Assembly: GCA_016778465.1 (NCBI GenBank)
Contig: JADHPM010000001.1
Coordinates: forward strand, 1-64,000
DNA: 64,000 bases
Direction of reading: 5' to 3'
Source: Methylophilaceae bacterium
GTDB lineage: Bacteria; Pseudomonadota; Gammaproteobacteria; Burkholderiales; Methylophilaceae
Both the position numbers and the translations under genes were made by a program. The notes beneath the pieces are model-generated. The model worked only from the letters and a program-made list of their open reading frames with translations, was not told where the DNA came from and did no database searches. Below, in pieces: positions 1-7,569 of the stretch (positions within the stretch are counted from its first letter, which is position 1; the number at the start of each line of letters is the position of its first letter).

Positions 1-132
1 CCAGCAGAAGAGGCTCCGGCAGCGGAAGCAGCTCCAGCAGAAGAGGCTCCGGCAGCGGAAGCAGCTCCAGCAGAAGAGGCTCCGGCAGCGGAAGCAGCTC
101 CAGCAGAAGAGGCTCCGGCAGCGGAAGCAGAT
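1..132 (+). repeat. 33-bp in-frame tandem repeat encoding a PAE-rich tail
   Basis: Four consecutive 33-bp units are visible (1-33, 34-66, 67-99, 100-132), starting cca gca gaa gag. They are identical at nucleotide level except for the last codon, where gct becomes gat. The array continues upstream of the window, so its full copy number is unknown. Each unit encodes [11 protein letters not shown]. Near-perfect DNA identity implies recent copy-number change by slippage or unequal exchange. Confidence 0.95.
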
Positions 133-144
133 AAAGATAAATAA
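1..144 (+). CDS. rpsP: 30S ribosomal protein S16, C-terminal end (partial)
   Basis: Only the last 47 codons are inside the window, ending in DKDK and TAA at 142-144. What is visible is entirely a low-complexity Pro-Ala-Glu tail built from a perfect 11-codon repeat; the folded S16 core lies upstream of the window. The identification rests on gene order: rimM, trmD and rplS follow, and rpsP is the usual first gene of this operon in proteobacteria. S16 is an assembly protein of the small ribosomal subunit, normally about 80-90 residues without such a tail. Some betaproteobacterial S16 proteins carry Ala-rich extensions, and L19 at the far end of this operon carries a similar one. Confidence 0.8.
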   Translation, partial: PAEEAPAAEAAPAEEAPAAEAAPAEEAPAAEAAPAEEAPAAEADKDK

Positions 145-168
145 CTCTTACATCTTCCTGAGTGAGTG

Positions 169-669
169 ATGGAAGATATTGTAATCATGGGGATGATTTT
201 ATCTCCACATGGTATTAAAGGCTGGATTAAAGTCCATGCATTTACGGAAAAAAAAGAAACATTAAGTAATTACAAAATTTGGCAAACTTCTCCTGATGAG
301 AAAAATTGGCTTGAATATGAAATAGAAGATATCCAAGTCAAAAATAAAGTGCTTTTTGCTAAGTTAAAAAATGTTGATGACCGAGACTCTGCTGATCAAT
401 TAAGTAAGTCTTTCATTGGCGTTTTTAAAAAAGAATTACCTGACCTTGAAAAAAATCAATTTTATTGGTTTCAATTAATAGGTTTGGACGTAAAGAGTTT
501 AACTGGTCACAGGTTTGGCAAAGTGGAGTCAATCCTTGAAACTGGTGCCAATAACGTGCTTGTTGTTAAAAATGAAAAAGAGACACTGGTGCCATACATT
601 GAAAGTGTCATTTTAGAAGTAGATTTAGTGGCTAAAACAATTAAGGTTGATTGGCCAGATGACTTCTAA
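169..669 (+). CDS. rimM: Ribosome maturation factor RimM
   Basis: RimM binds S19 in the 30S head and helps late maturation of 16S rRNA. The 166-residue protein has the family layout: an N-terminal barrel with the early motif GMILSPHGIKGWIKV, then a PRC-barrel half starting near FYWFQLIGLDV and ending ETLVPYIESVILEVD. GTG at 166 precedes ATG at 169 in frame; ATG is preferred, and GTG would add one residue. It lies 24 nt after rpsP and overlaps trmD by 11 nt, which suggests translational coupling in the rpsP-rimM-trmD-rplS operon. Confidence 0.95.
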   Translation: MEDIVIMGMILSPHGIKGWIKVHAFTEKKETLSNYKIWQTSPDEKNWLEYEIEDIQVKNKVLFAKLKNVDDRDSADQLSKSFIGVFKKELPDLEKNQFYWFQLIGLDVKSLTGHRFGKVESILETGANNVLVVKNEKETLVPYIESVILEVDLVAKTIKVDWPDDF

Positions 670-1423
670 GCGGCTACATTTCAATGTCATAACTTTAATG
701 CCTGAAATGTTTGAGGCTCTTGACTTCGGGCTTATTGGTAAGGCATTTAGAGGCGGAAAGGTTAGCAAAACGTTAATCAATCCAAGAGATTTTACTCTGG
801 ATAACCATAAGACTGTTGATGATAGACCTTATGGAGGTGGCCCAGGGATGGTGATGATGTTAGAGCCGTTAGTTAAAGCGATCGAGTTTTCTAAAAGTGA
901 CTCATCATCAAAAAAAAGAAAAGTGATTCATTTAACCCCACGGGGTAATTTGTTGAATCACAAAAAAATTATTGAGTTGTTAAGTTGTGAAGAGCTGACG
1001 ATCGTATCAAGCAGATACGAGGGTGTTGATGAGCGACTTAATCATTGGATTGACGAAGAGATATCTGTTGGTGATTATGTAACAAGTGGAGGTGACTTCC
1101 CTGCGATGGTTTTAATTGATTGCATGGTAAGACAGCTTCCTGGAGTGTTAAATGATGAGGAATCCATTAACCAAGATTCGTTTGTAAATGGGTTGTTAGA
1201 TCATCCAAGTTACACCAGACCTGAGCACTTTCATGAACAAAGTGTTCCGGATATTTTAAAATCAGGTGACCATGAGAAAATAAGATTGTGGCGACTGAAA
1301 GAGTCATTAAGACTTACATGGACAAAACGTCCAGATTTATTGGCCGAAAGGTTGTTGACGAAAGAGGAATCTCGGCTGCTCGATGAAATACAGCATGAGC
1401 AGGAACAAGATCCTCATAACTAA
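659..1423 (+). CDS. trmD: tRNA (guanine-37-N1)-methyltransferase TrmD
   Basis: TrmD makes m1G37 next to the anticodon using S-adenosylmethionine and so prevents +1 frameshifting; it is a SPOUT-fold homodimer. Visible family signatures are NVITLMPEMFEAL at the N terminus, DRPYGGGPGMVM, SSRYEGVDER, and SVGDYVTSGGDFPA, which forms part of the trefoil-knot cofactor site. ATG at 659 is chosen because it starts right before the conserved segment; an in-frame TTG lies 12 nt upstream. The start is inside the end of rimM (overlap 659-669) and rplS follows after 12 nt. Confidence 0.95.
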   Translation: MTSKRLHFNVITLMPEMFEALDFGLIGKAFRGGKVSKTLINPRDFTLDNHKTVDDRPYGGGPGMVMMLEPLVKAIEFSKSDSSSKKRKVIHLTPRGNLLNHKKIIELLSCEELTIVSSRYEGVDERLNHWIDEEISVGDYVTSGGDFPAMVLIDCMVRQLPGVLNDEESINQDSFVNGLLDHPSYTRPEHFHEQSVPDILKSGDHEKIRLWRLKESLRLTWTKRPDLLAERLLTKEESRLLDEIQHEQEQDPHN

Positions 1424-1435
1424 AAGGAACATTGT

Positions 1436-1969
1436 ATGGCAAATATAATTGAAACATTAGAAAAAGAAGAAATTGCACGTTTAAGCAAGAAAATACCTAA
1501 ATTTGCATCTGGAGACACAGTTGCAGTTGGTGTTAACGTTGTTGAAGGAACACGAAAAAGAGTTCAGATCTTTGAAGGTATTGTAATTTCAAAAAAGAAT
1601 CGTGGGCTTAATTCATCTTTTATTGTTCGTAAAATTGCATCTGGCGAGGGGGTTGAAAGAACATTTCAATTACATTCCCCATTGATTGAGAGTATTGAAG
1701 TCAAAAGACGTGGTGATGTGAAGCGATCAAAACTCTTTTATTTAAGAGATCTGTCAGGAAAATCTGCACGTATTAAAGAGCGTCTAAAAGTACGTCTTTC
1801 AGATAGTGAGTTTGAAGATATTCCAGAGGGCCTAGCTCCAGCAGCAGAAGCGGCTCCAGCAGAAGCTCCAGCAGCAGAAGCGGCTCCAGCAGAAGCTCCA
1901 GCAGCAGAAGCGGCTCCAGCAGAAGCGGCTCCAGCAGAAGCTCCAGCAGCAGAAAAAAAACCTGAGTAG
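1436..1969 (+). CDS. rplS: 50S ribosomal protein L19 with PAE-rich C-terminal tail
   Basis: L19 sits at the 30S-50S interface. The conserved body occupies about residues 1-130, including [24 protein letters not shown] and [10 protein letters not shown]. Typical L19 is about 115-130 residues; this one is 177 because of a roughly 45-residue tail made of [10 protein letters not shown] repeats ending KKPE. A good ribosome binding site (AAAGGA) precedes ATG at 1436. It is the last gene of its operon and is followed by a strong hairpin terminator. The tail should be acidic and disordered and is unlikely to be needed for the rRNA-binding core. Confidence 0.95.
   Translation: MANIIETLEKEEIARLSKKIPKFASGDTVAVGVNVVEGTRKRVQIFEGIVISKKNRGLNSSFIVRKIASGEGVERTFQLHSPLIESIEVKRRGDVKRSKLFYLRDLSGKSARIKERLKVRLSDSEFEDIPEGLAPAAEAAPAEAPAAEAAPAEAPAAEAAPAEAAPAEAPAAEKKPE
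1835..1954 (+). repeat. 30-bp in-frame tandem repeat in rplS
   Basis: Three identical 30-bp units (1835-1864, 1865-1894, 1895-1924) encode [10 protein letters not shown]. They are followed by two half-unit variants up to 1954. The repeat differs in length and sequence from the 33-bp repeat in rpsP but gives almost the same amino-acid composition. Confidence 0.95.
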
Positions 1970-1990
1970 TTTTAAAATATTATTTAATAA

Positions 1991-2016
1991 AGCCTCGCTA
2001 GACGAGGCTTTTTTTA
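1991..2016 (+). terminator. Rho-independent terminator after rplS
   Basis: A 7-bp GC-rich stem (AGCCTCG at 1991-1997 pairing with CGAGGCT at 2003-2009), a 5-nt loop and a run of T ending near 2016. It closes the rpsP-rplS operon ahead of xerD. Confidence 0.92.
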
Positions 2017-2035
2017 TTGTGCTAAGCTTGATCAA

Positions 2036-2950
2036 ATGATGCCTGAAGATAACAAAAAAGAACTTGATCATGTATTAATCATCGATGAATTTATTGATCA
2101 TTTATGGCTTGAGGATGGCTTATCGCAAAATACTTTGAACAGCTATCGGTTCGATTTAAAGATTTTTTACAGTTGGCTTTTAAAAAATAAAGTGGATTTA
2201 TTGAATGTGTCACAGGCTGATATTGAACAATATCTAGCCTATAAATTTCCATCATCGAAATCGCGCAGCATTTCAAGATTACTTGCTACTCTTCGAAGGT
2301 TTTATCGATTTTTATTAAGGGATAATAAAGTTAAGACCGACCCAACACTTAATATCCAAACCCCAAAAGTACCAAAATCATTACCCAAGAGTTTAAGTGA
2401 GGAGGAGGTCGAAGCATTAATAGCGGCACCTGATATTGATCATCCTGTTGGCGTTCGTGATCGAGCAATGTTGGAAATTTTATACGCATGCGGACTCAGG
2501 GTTACTGAATTAGTTGGATTATTAGTGACAGAAATTATCCTCCAGGATGGTGTTATCCGAGTGACAGGAAAAGGCCAGAAAACAAGACTGGTTCCAATGG
2601 GTGAGGAGTCGGTTGATTGGGTAAAAAAATACCTCCATGAATCCAGACCAAAGATATTGGCAGATAGAACATCAAAATTTTTATTTGTGTCAAATCGGTC
2701 TGAGTGCATGACAAGGCAAACATTTTGGCACTTAATTAAAAGGTATTCGATTCAAGCAGGAATAAATAAAACGATCTCACCCCATGTTTTGAGGCATGCT
2801 TTTGCAACACACCTTATTAACCATGGTGCAGATTTAAGGGTAGTTCAAATGTTATTGGGTCATAGCGATATTTCAACTACCCAGATTTATACACATGTGG
2901 CTCGTGAACGCCTGAAGAAATTACATCAAGAACATCATCCACGTGGATAA
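2036..2950 (+). CDS. xerD: Site-specific tyrosine recombinase XerD
   Basis: XerD works with XerC at dif to resolve chromosome dimers under FtsK control. The 304-residue protein has the N-terminal SAM-like domain (residues about 15-100, with FIDHLWLEDGLSQNTLNSYR) and a C-terminal catalytic domain. The catalytic residues are visible: Arg in YACGLRVTELV, Lys in TGKGQKTR, His and Arg in SPHVLRHAFATH, His in LLGHSDISTTQIYTH, and the Tyr of that last motif. The start is ATG at 2036 or the adjacent ATG at 2039. It stands alone after the rplS terminator and abuts folB, which is on the opposite strand. XerC is the alternative call, but the N-terminal pattern fits XerD better. Confidence 0.92.
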   Translation: MMPEDNKKELDHVLIIDEFIDHLWLEDGLSQNTLNSYRFDLKIFYSWLLKNKVDLLNVSQADIEQYLAYKFPSSKSRSISRLLATLRRFYRFLLRDNKVKTDPTLNIQTPKVPKSLPKSLSEEEVEALIAAPDIDHPVGVRDRAMLEILYACGLRVTELVGLLVTEIILQDGVIRVTGKGQKTRLVPMGEESVDWVKKYLHESRPKILADRTSKFLFVSNRSECMTRQTFWHLIKRYSIQAGINKTISPHVLRHAFATHLINHGADLRVVQMLLGHSDISTTQIYTHVARERLKKLHQEHHPRG

Positions 2951-3298
2951 TTAACGTTTTAAAATTACCCCGACAAAATCAGTGGATTCAATTATTCTAT
3001 TTTTAGAAATTTTTAATTCTATTTGCTCTATTTGAAATGCACTTTTGATATGAGTAATTATTTTCTCCCCTAGGGATTCTAGTAACTTGAAATTACTATT
3101 CTCTGTTTCTTGACGAATGATTTCTTCTATTGCTGCATAATCAATGGTTACCGAGAGATCATCCTCTTCAAATGGATTTTTATTGATTAATTCAATTGTT
3201 ACGTCAAATTTTAATTCTTGTAACTTGTTTCTTTCCTCCTCTGTGACTCCAATATGTGCCTTTAGCTTTACTCCTGAAAGAAAAATGTAATTAGTCAT
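2951..3298 (-). CDS. folB: Dihydroneopterin aldolase
   Basis: FolB converts 7,8-dihydroneopterin to 6-hydroxymethyl-dihydropterin and glycolaldehyde in folate synthesis. The 115-residue length is normal. Family features are an early FLSGVKLKAHIGVTEEER segment with the conserved GV-E core, SVTIDYAAIEEI in the middle, and LLESLGEKI with the substrate-binding Glu. In many proteobacteria folB sits beside plsY and tsaD, as here; it is divergent from plsY with 31 nt between the two starts. Confidence 0.93.
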   Translation of the reverse strand: MTNYIFLSGVKLKAHIGVTEEERNKLQELKFDVTIELINKNPFEEDDLSVTIDYAAIEEIIRQETENSNFKLLESLGEKIITHIKSAFQIEQIELKISKNRIIESTDFVGVILKR

Positions 3299-3329
3299 AT
3301 GTGTTTCTTTTTCAAATATAATTAACCCT

Positions 3330-3917
3330 ATGATAAATCAAATTATTTTTGTTTCAATTGCTTATTTGATTGGTTCTTTGTCTTTTGGAATCATTGTGAG
3401 TAAAGTTATAGGTAGTGTTGATCCGCGCACAATAGGCTCAAAAAATCCTGGAGCGACAAATGTTTTGCGTGGGGGAAACAAAATGGCTGCCATTTTGACA
3501 CTCTTGGGAGATTTATTAAAAGCCACTTTTCTTATCATGCTTGCAAAGTGGATGAATTTTAATGATACGGTCATCACACTTACGGCCCTAGCTGTTTTGT
3601 TAGGTCACATCTTTCCTATTTATTATCAATTCAAGGGAGGTAAGGGCGTTGCTACAGCTTTGGGGGTTTTTTTGGGTTTAGACGTTCTGTTTGCTGCGGC
3701 AATTTTGTGCATCTGGATAATGACTTTTTTGATTTGGCGCTACTCATCTTTAGCCGCAATTATCGCATCACTGTCAGCTCCGGTGATGGCATATTTTTTT
3801 CAATTATCGAATGCATTTATTTTTTTAACAATTCTAATAGCTGTAATTGTTTTGTTTAGACATGAATCGAATATAAAAAACCTAATTCATGGTACCGAGC
3901 AAGGCTTTAAAAAATAG
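3330..3917 (+). CDS. plsY: Acyl-phosphate:glycerol-3-phosphate acyltransferase PlsY
   Basis: PlsY transfers an acyl chain from acyl-phosphate to glycerol-3-phosphate, the first committed step of phospholipid synthesis. It is a polytopic inner-membrane protein of 195 residues with several hydrophobic helices. Signature loops are visible: IGSLSFGIIVSK, DPRTIGSKNPGATNVLR, and the glycine-rich HIFPIYYQFKGGKGVATALG. It converges with tsaD with a single nucleotide between the two stops. Confidence 0.95.
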   Translation: MINQIIFVSIAYLIGSLSFGIIVSKVIGSVDPRTIGSKNPGATNVLRGGNKMAAILTLLGDLLKATFLIMLAKWMNFNDTVITLTALAVLLGHIFPIYYQFKGGKGVATALGVFLGLDVLFAAAILCIWIMTFLIWRYSSLAAIIASLSAPVMAYFFQLSNAFIFLTILIAVIVLFRHESNIKNLIHGTEQGFKK

Positions 3918-3918
3918 C

Positions 3919-4926
3919 TTAAATATCTGTCAGTCGCCACCTTGGCTTAATTTGATAGTGATTATTTTTATTATTTTTTGGTAAATGGTATCTAAGTGCA
4001 CCGGCAAGCGCAATCATTGCGCCATTGTCTGTACAAAATTCTAACGATGGAAAAAATAAATCAAATTTATGTTTTTCAGATGCGAGTTTAAATTTTTCTC
4101 TAAGTTGTTTATTTGCTCCAACCCCACCGGAAATAATTAGCTGATCTAAATTAACATATTCTATCGCAGAGATGGTTTTCTTAACTAGAACGTCGGTGAT
4201 AGCCTCTTGAAAAGCGAAGGCAATGTCTGCTCGAGTTTGATCATCTAGTAAAGTTTGTTTTTTCACTAATGTCAGTACAGCCGTTTTTAAGCCACTGAAA
4301 CTAAAGTCAAAATCTGCAGTATTCATCAATGGCCTAGGTAACTCAAATCTTGGATTACCTGTCATAGCCAGACGTGATAATTCTGCCCCTCCAGGGTAAC
4401 TTAAACCTAAAAGCTGGGCTGTTTTGTCAAATGCCTCACCCGCCGCATCATCAAGCGTATCACCAATAATTTCATAATCACCTATGGCTTTTACATGAAT
4501 AATTTGACTATGACCGCCTGAGACTAAAAGGGCTAAAAATGGAAAATCTGGCTTTTTAGTCTCCAGCATAGGTGCCAGCAGATGCCCTTCGAGATGATGA
4601 ATTGGAATGGCTGGTATTGCAAGTGAACAGGCTAAAGACTCTGCAACCGAACTACCAACAAGGAGGGCTCCTGATAGGCCAGGCCCAGCAGTGTAAGCAA
4701 TTGCATCAACGGTAGAAATATCGACATTGTTTTTTTTTAGCAGGGTATCAATTAACGGCATAATTAAACGAATGTGATCCCGTGATGCTAGCTCAGGTAC
4801 GACGCCACCATATTCAGCATGCAAGGCAACCTGCGAATGCAGAATATGATCGATAAGTCCTTTTTGATCATCATATAGAGCGATGCCAGTTTCATCGCAT
4901 GAGGTTTCAATTCCTAGAATAAGCAT
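3919..4926 (-). CDS. tsaD: tRNA N6-adenosine threonylcarbamoyltransferase TsaD
   Basis: TsaD, with TsaB and TsaE, transfers threonylcarbamoyl to A37 of ANN-decoding tRNAs. The protein starts at MLILGIETSCDETGIALYD; this ATG (codon 4924-4926) is chosen because the conserved region begins there, and the further-upstream in-frame extension is hydrophobic and not part of the family. Metal-binding residues are seen in HHLEGHLLAP and in TDNGAMIALAGA. Length is 335 residues, as usual. The start faces rpsU, the common arrangement in beta- and gammaproteobacteria. Confidence 0.95.
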   Translation of the reverse strand: MLILGIETSCDETGIALYDDQKGLIDHILHSQVALHAEYGGVVPELASRDHIRLIMPLIDTLLKKNNVDISTVDAIAYTAGPGLSGALLVGSSVAESLACSLAIPAIPIHHLEGHLLAPMLETKKPDFPFLALLVSGGHSQIIHVKAIGDYEIIGDTLDDAAGEAFDKTAQLLGLSYPGGAELSRLAMTGNPRFELPRPLMNTADFDFSFSGLKTAVLTLVKKQTLLDDQTRADIAFAFQEAITDVLVKKTISAIEYVNLDQLIISGGVGANKQLREKFKLASEKHKFDLFFPSLEFCTDNGAMIALAGALRYHLPKNNKNNHYQIKPRWRLTDI

Positions 4927-5016
4927 TAATTGTATAAATAAGTTGAAAAAAAAGAATATTAGCATTAAAATATGCACCTTTTATGCCTTTCGGGGCAGAT
5001 AATTTTAAGAGAGTTT

Positions 5017-5229
5017 ATGTCTACTATTAAAGTAAAAGAGAACGAACCATTTGATGTTGCTTTACGTCGCTTCAAGCGTCTTGTTGAAAAAACAGGGCTT
5101 TTAAACGACCTTCGAGCCCGTGAGTTTTATGAAAAACCGACATGGGAAAGAAAAAGAAAAGCAGCTGCTGCAGTCAAAAGACAGTACCGTCGACTCAGAA
5201 ATCAAATGCTCCCACCGAAGTTATACTAA
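5017..5229 (+). CDS. rpsU: 30S ribosomal protein S21
   Basis: S21 is a small basic protein near the 30S platform that aids initiation. The 70 residues begin [21 protein letters not shown] and end [13 protein letters not shown], a typical S21 sequence. ATG at 5017 is chosen over an upstream in-frame ATG at 4972, because the extra residues are not part of S21 and a purine-rich AAGAGA lies just upstream. It heads the macromolecular-synthesis cluster rpsU-yqeY-dnaG-rpoD, with yqeY beginning 4 nt after its stop. Confidence 0.97.
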   Translation: MSTIKVKENEPFDVALRRFKRLVEKTGLLNDLRAREFYEKPTWERKRKAAAAVKRQYRRLRNQMLPPKLY

Positions 5230-5233
5230 ACCT

Positions 5234-5677
5234 ATGTCCTTAAAAGACGCTATCAGTGATGATATCAAAGCTGCTATGCGTAGCAAGGATGCAGCCACCC
5301 TTGGAAGCTTGAGATTATTGTCAGCTGCCATTAAACAAAAAGAAGTTGATGATCAAAAAACCCTGACAGATGAGGATGTATTGATTGTCATACAAAAAAT
5401 GCTTAAACAGCGTCAGGATTCGATAGATGCTTTTAAGAAAGCAAACAGAACCGACCTGTTAGAGCAAGAAGAATTCGAGGTAAAAGTCCTCTCTAAATAC
5501 ATGCCTGAGCAACTATCCTCCGAAGAAGTCGAAGAAATCATTGCCAAAGCTATTACTGCCACAGGCGCTAACAGCATGAAAGATATGGGTAAAGTAATGT
5601 CGACAATAAAGGATCAACTTTCTGGTCGAGCAAACATGGGTTTGGTCTCTCAAACCATCAAATCAAAATTAAGCTAA
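5234..5677 (+). CDS. GatB/YqeY domain-containing protein
   Basis: The 147-residue protein is a YqeY-type helical domain, related to the tail of the GatB subunit of the tRNA-dependent amidotransferase, but its own function is not firmly known. The start MSLKDAISDDIKAAMRSKD, the central QRQDSIDAFKKANRTDL and the late ANSMKDMGKVMSTIKDQ-like stretch are typical. ATG at 5234 is chosen because the family begins there; a longer in-frame extension runs into rpsU. It lies between rpsU and dnaG, a conserved place for this family in proteobacteria. Confidence 0.9.
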   Translation: MSLKDAISDDIKAAMRSKDAATLGSLRLLSAAIKQKEVDDQKTLTDEDVLIVIQKMLKQRQDSIDAFKKANRTDLLEQEEFEVKVLSKYMPEQLSSEEVEEIIAKAITATGANSMKDMGKVMSTIKDQLSGRANMGLVSQTIKSKLS

Positions 5678-5723
5678 GCTTTTTTGTAATTCAAAAAAAT
5701 ATAAATTCATATAGAATTGGGTA

Positions 5724-7445
5724 ATGATTCCCGAGTCGTTTATTCAAGAGCTATTAAACCGAGTTGATGTCGTTGAGGTGGTTGACAAAAAAGTCCAGCT
5801 AAAAAAAGCAGGCGCCAACTTTGTCGCATGCTGCCCTTTTCATAAGGAGAAGACTCCCTCTTTTTCTGTCAGCCCATCAAAACAGTTTTACCATTGTTTT
5901 GGTTGTGGTGCTCATGGCTCAGCGATTAGTTTTCTAATCGAGTACGATGGCATGACGTTTGTTGAGGCTGTGAATGAGCTTGCAAACGCTGCTGGTTTAA
6001 AGGTGCCTAATGAGCAAACGATTAACCCAAAAGCAGTCAAGGAACATCAGAAATTAGAACAGGTCATGCAAAGTGCTAATATTTTTTTTCAAAAACAGTT
6101 ACGTCAATCCAAAAAAGCTATTGATTATTTAAAAGCGCGCGGACTGACGGGGGAAATTGCCAAGGAGTTTGGTATTGGTTACGCCCCGGAGGGTTGGGCA
6201 AACCTTGAGAAACATATCCCTAATTGCGATACCAGCGATTTAATCAACGCTGGGTTAGCCCAAAAAAATGAACAGGGCAAACTCTATGATCGTTTTCGTG
6301 ATCGAATCATATTTCCAATCATTAATGAGAAGAAAGAGGTTATTGGTTTTGGTGGCAGAGTCATCAATCCAGAGGATACCCCGAAATATTATAACTCTCC
6401 TGAAACCCCTTTATTTCAGAAGAGTTACGAGCTTTATGGGCTTATCAATGCGCGAAAGGCTATACGCGAAAAGAATTATGTTTTAGTCGTAGAGGGCTAC
6501 ATGGATGTGGTGGCTCTCGCGCAACACGGAGTTAAGAATGCCGTGGCTACATTGGGGACAGCGACAACACAATTTCATATAAAGAAACTCATGCGCTATA
6601 CGCAAGAGGTTGTATTTTGTTTTGATGGTGATCATGCCGGTAAAGAGGCGGCATGGCGGGCACTCAATAATGCTCTCGAGGCATTAAACGATAACCTAAA
6701 CTTAAAATTTTTATTTTTACCCAATAACCACGATCCAGATTCCTACATCCGAGAGCACCCCAAAGAGAATTTTGAAGAAATGGTTGAGGCTTCACTGCCA
6801 TTTAGTGAGTATTTAATAAAGTATTTGACGCAAAATAATGACTTGAGCTCGCAAGAAAAAAAAGTAAAGTTACTAAATGAGGTTGAGCCAATTCTAAAAA
6901 AAATAAATGCTTCTAAACTCAAACTGCTTTTACGAAAAAAAATTGCCACGCTGCTTGAGCTTAATTCGCAGGATATGAATCAAATTTTTGGCGCCGCAAC
7001 TAGCAATAAAGCCAGTGTTCAGAAAAACATTTTTTTGGCAAATCGTTCACAAAAAAGAAAATTTTGCCTACTCATGTTATTGGAACCTAGCAGCATCAGA
7101 CAAGAAGACAGCATTCTCTTTGATTCAGACAGTCTCGATGATGAGCTTGGCAGAGCAATTATCGGTATTGCAAAGGATTTAGGTGAGAAAAGAACGGCGA
7201 ATATAATGTTCGGGCTCGAAAGCAGATTTGACAAAAATGTCATTAGTGAAATCAATCATCAACTTGGTTCATTCGATATGAATTTAGACTTAAAGGAGGA
7301 GTTAGCTGCATTGAGTTTGAATTTGCAGCAAAAGGGCTCATCCAAAACGAACTTATCAAAATTGAACTTATTGAAAGGAAAAAGCATCAGTTCTCTTAGC
7401 GCAGAGGAAAGAAACTTTCTCCAGAATATGAGAAAGAAGAAATAA
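5724..7445 (+). CDS. dnaG: DNA primase DnaG
   Basis: DnaG makes RNA primers for the lagging strand. The 573 residues contain the N-terminal zinc ribbon (CCPFHKEKTPSFSVSP then YHCFGCGAHG), the catalytic core with the TOPRIM motif VLVVEGYMDVVAL and acidic FCFDGDHAGKEAAWRA, and a C-terminal region that would bind the helicase DnaB. The C-terminal part is less conserved and AT-rich, with many Lys and Leu. The N-terminal domains are of normal size. Confidence 0.96.
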   Translation: MIPESFIQELLNRVDVVEVVDKKVQLKKAGANFVACCPFHKEKTPSFSVSPSKQFYHCFGCGAHGSAISFLIEYDGMTFVEAVNELANAAGLKVPNEQTINPKAVKEHQKLEQVMQSANIFFQKQLRQSKKAIDYLKARGLTGEIAKEFGIGYAPEGWANLEKHIPNCDTSDLINAGLAQKNEQGKLYDRFRDRIIFPIINEKKEVIGFGGRVINPEDTPKYYNSPETPLFQKSYELYGLINARKAIREKNYVLVVEGYMDVVALAQHGVKNAVATLGTATTQFHIKKLMRYTQEVVFCFDGDHAGKEAAWRALNNALEALNDNLNLKFLFLPNNHDPDSYIREHPKENFEEMVEASLPFSEYLIKYLTQNNDLSSQEKKVKLLNEVEPILKKINASKLKLLLRKKIATLLELNSQDMNQIFGAATSNKASVQKNIFLANRSQKRKFCLLMLLEPSSIRQEDSILFDSDSLDDELGRAIIGIAKDLGEKRTANIMFGLESRFDKNVISEINHQLGSFDMNLDLKEELAALSLNLQQKGSSKTNLSKLNLLKGKSISSLSAEERNFLQNMRKKK

Positions 7446-7490
7446 GTTTTAAAATCAACTAGTTAGTAAATCAATTGTGAAATTATTACA

Positions 7491-7519
7491 TTGACTTTAA
7501 AAAAGCAAAACCCTATAAT
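7491..7519 (+). promoter_or_regulatory. Sigma70-type promoter upstream of rpoD
   Basis: TTGACT at 7491-7496 and TATAAT at 7514-7519 are separated by exactly 17 bp. This is a near-consensus housekeeping promoter in the 124-bp gap between dnaG and rpoD, so rpoD can be transcribed independently of the rpsU-yqeY-dnaG genes. Transcription would start near 7526, about 45 nt before the ATG. Confidence 0.82.
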
Positions 7520-7569
7520 TAAGGGTTATTCGTACAAAAAAACGAACGCCAAATCATTTAGAGGAAAAT

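Noticed and set aside
1-132. Possible CRISPR-like repeat array
   Set aside because: The repeats are directly adjacent with no spacers and are in frame in a coding sequence.
1832-2071. Minus-strand open frame encoding repeated [10 protein letters not shown]
   Set aside because: It is the mirror of the rplS repeat region; the open frame follows from the repeat on the other strand and crosses a terminator.
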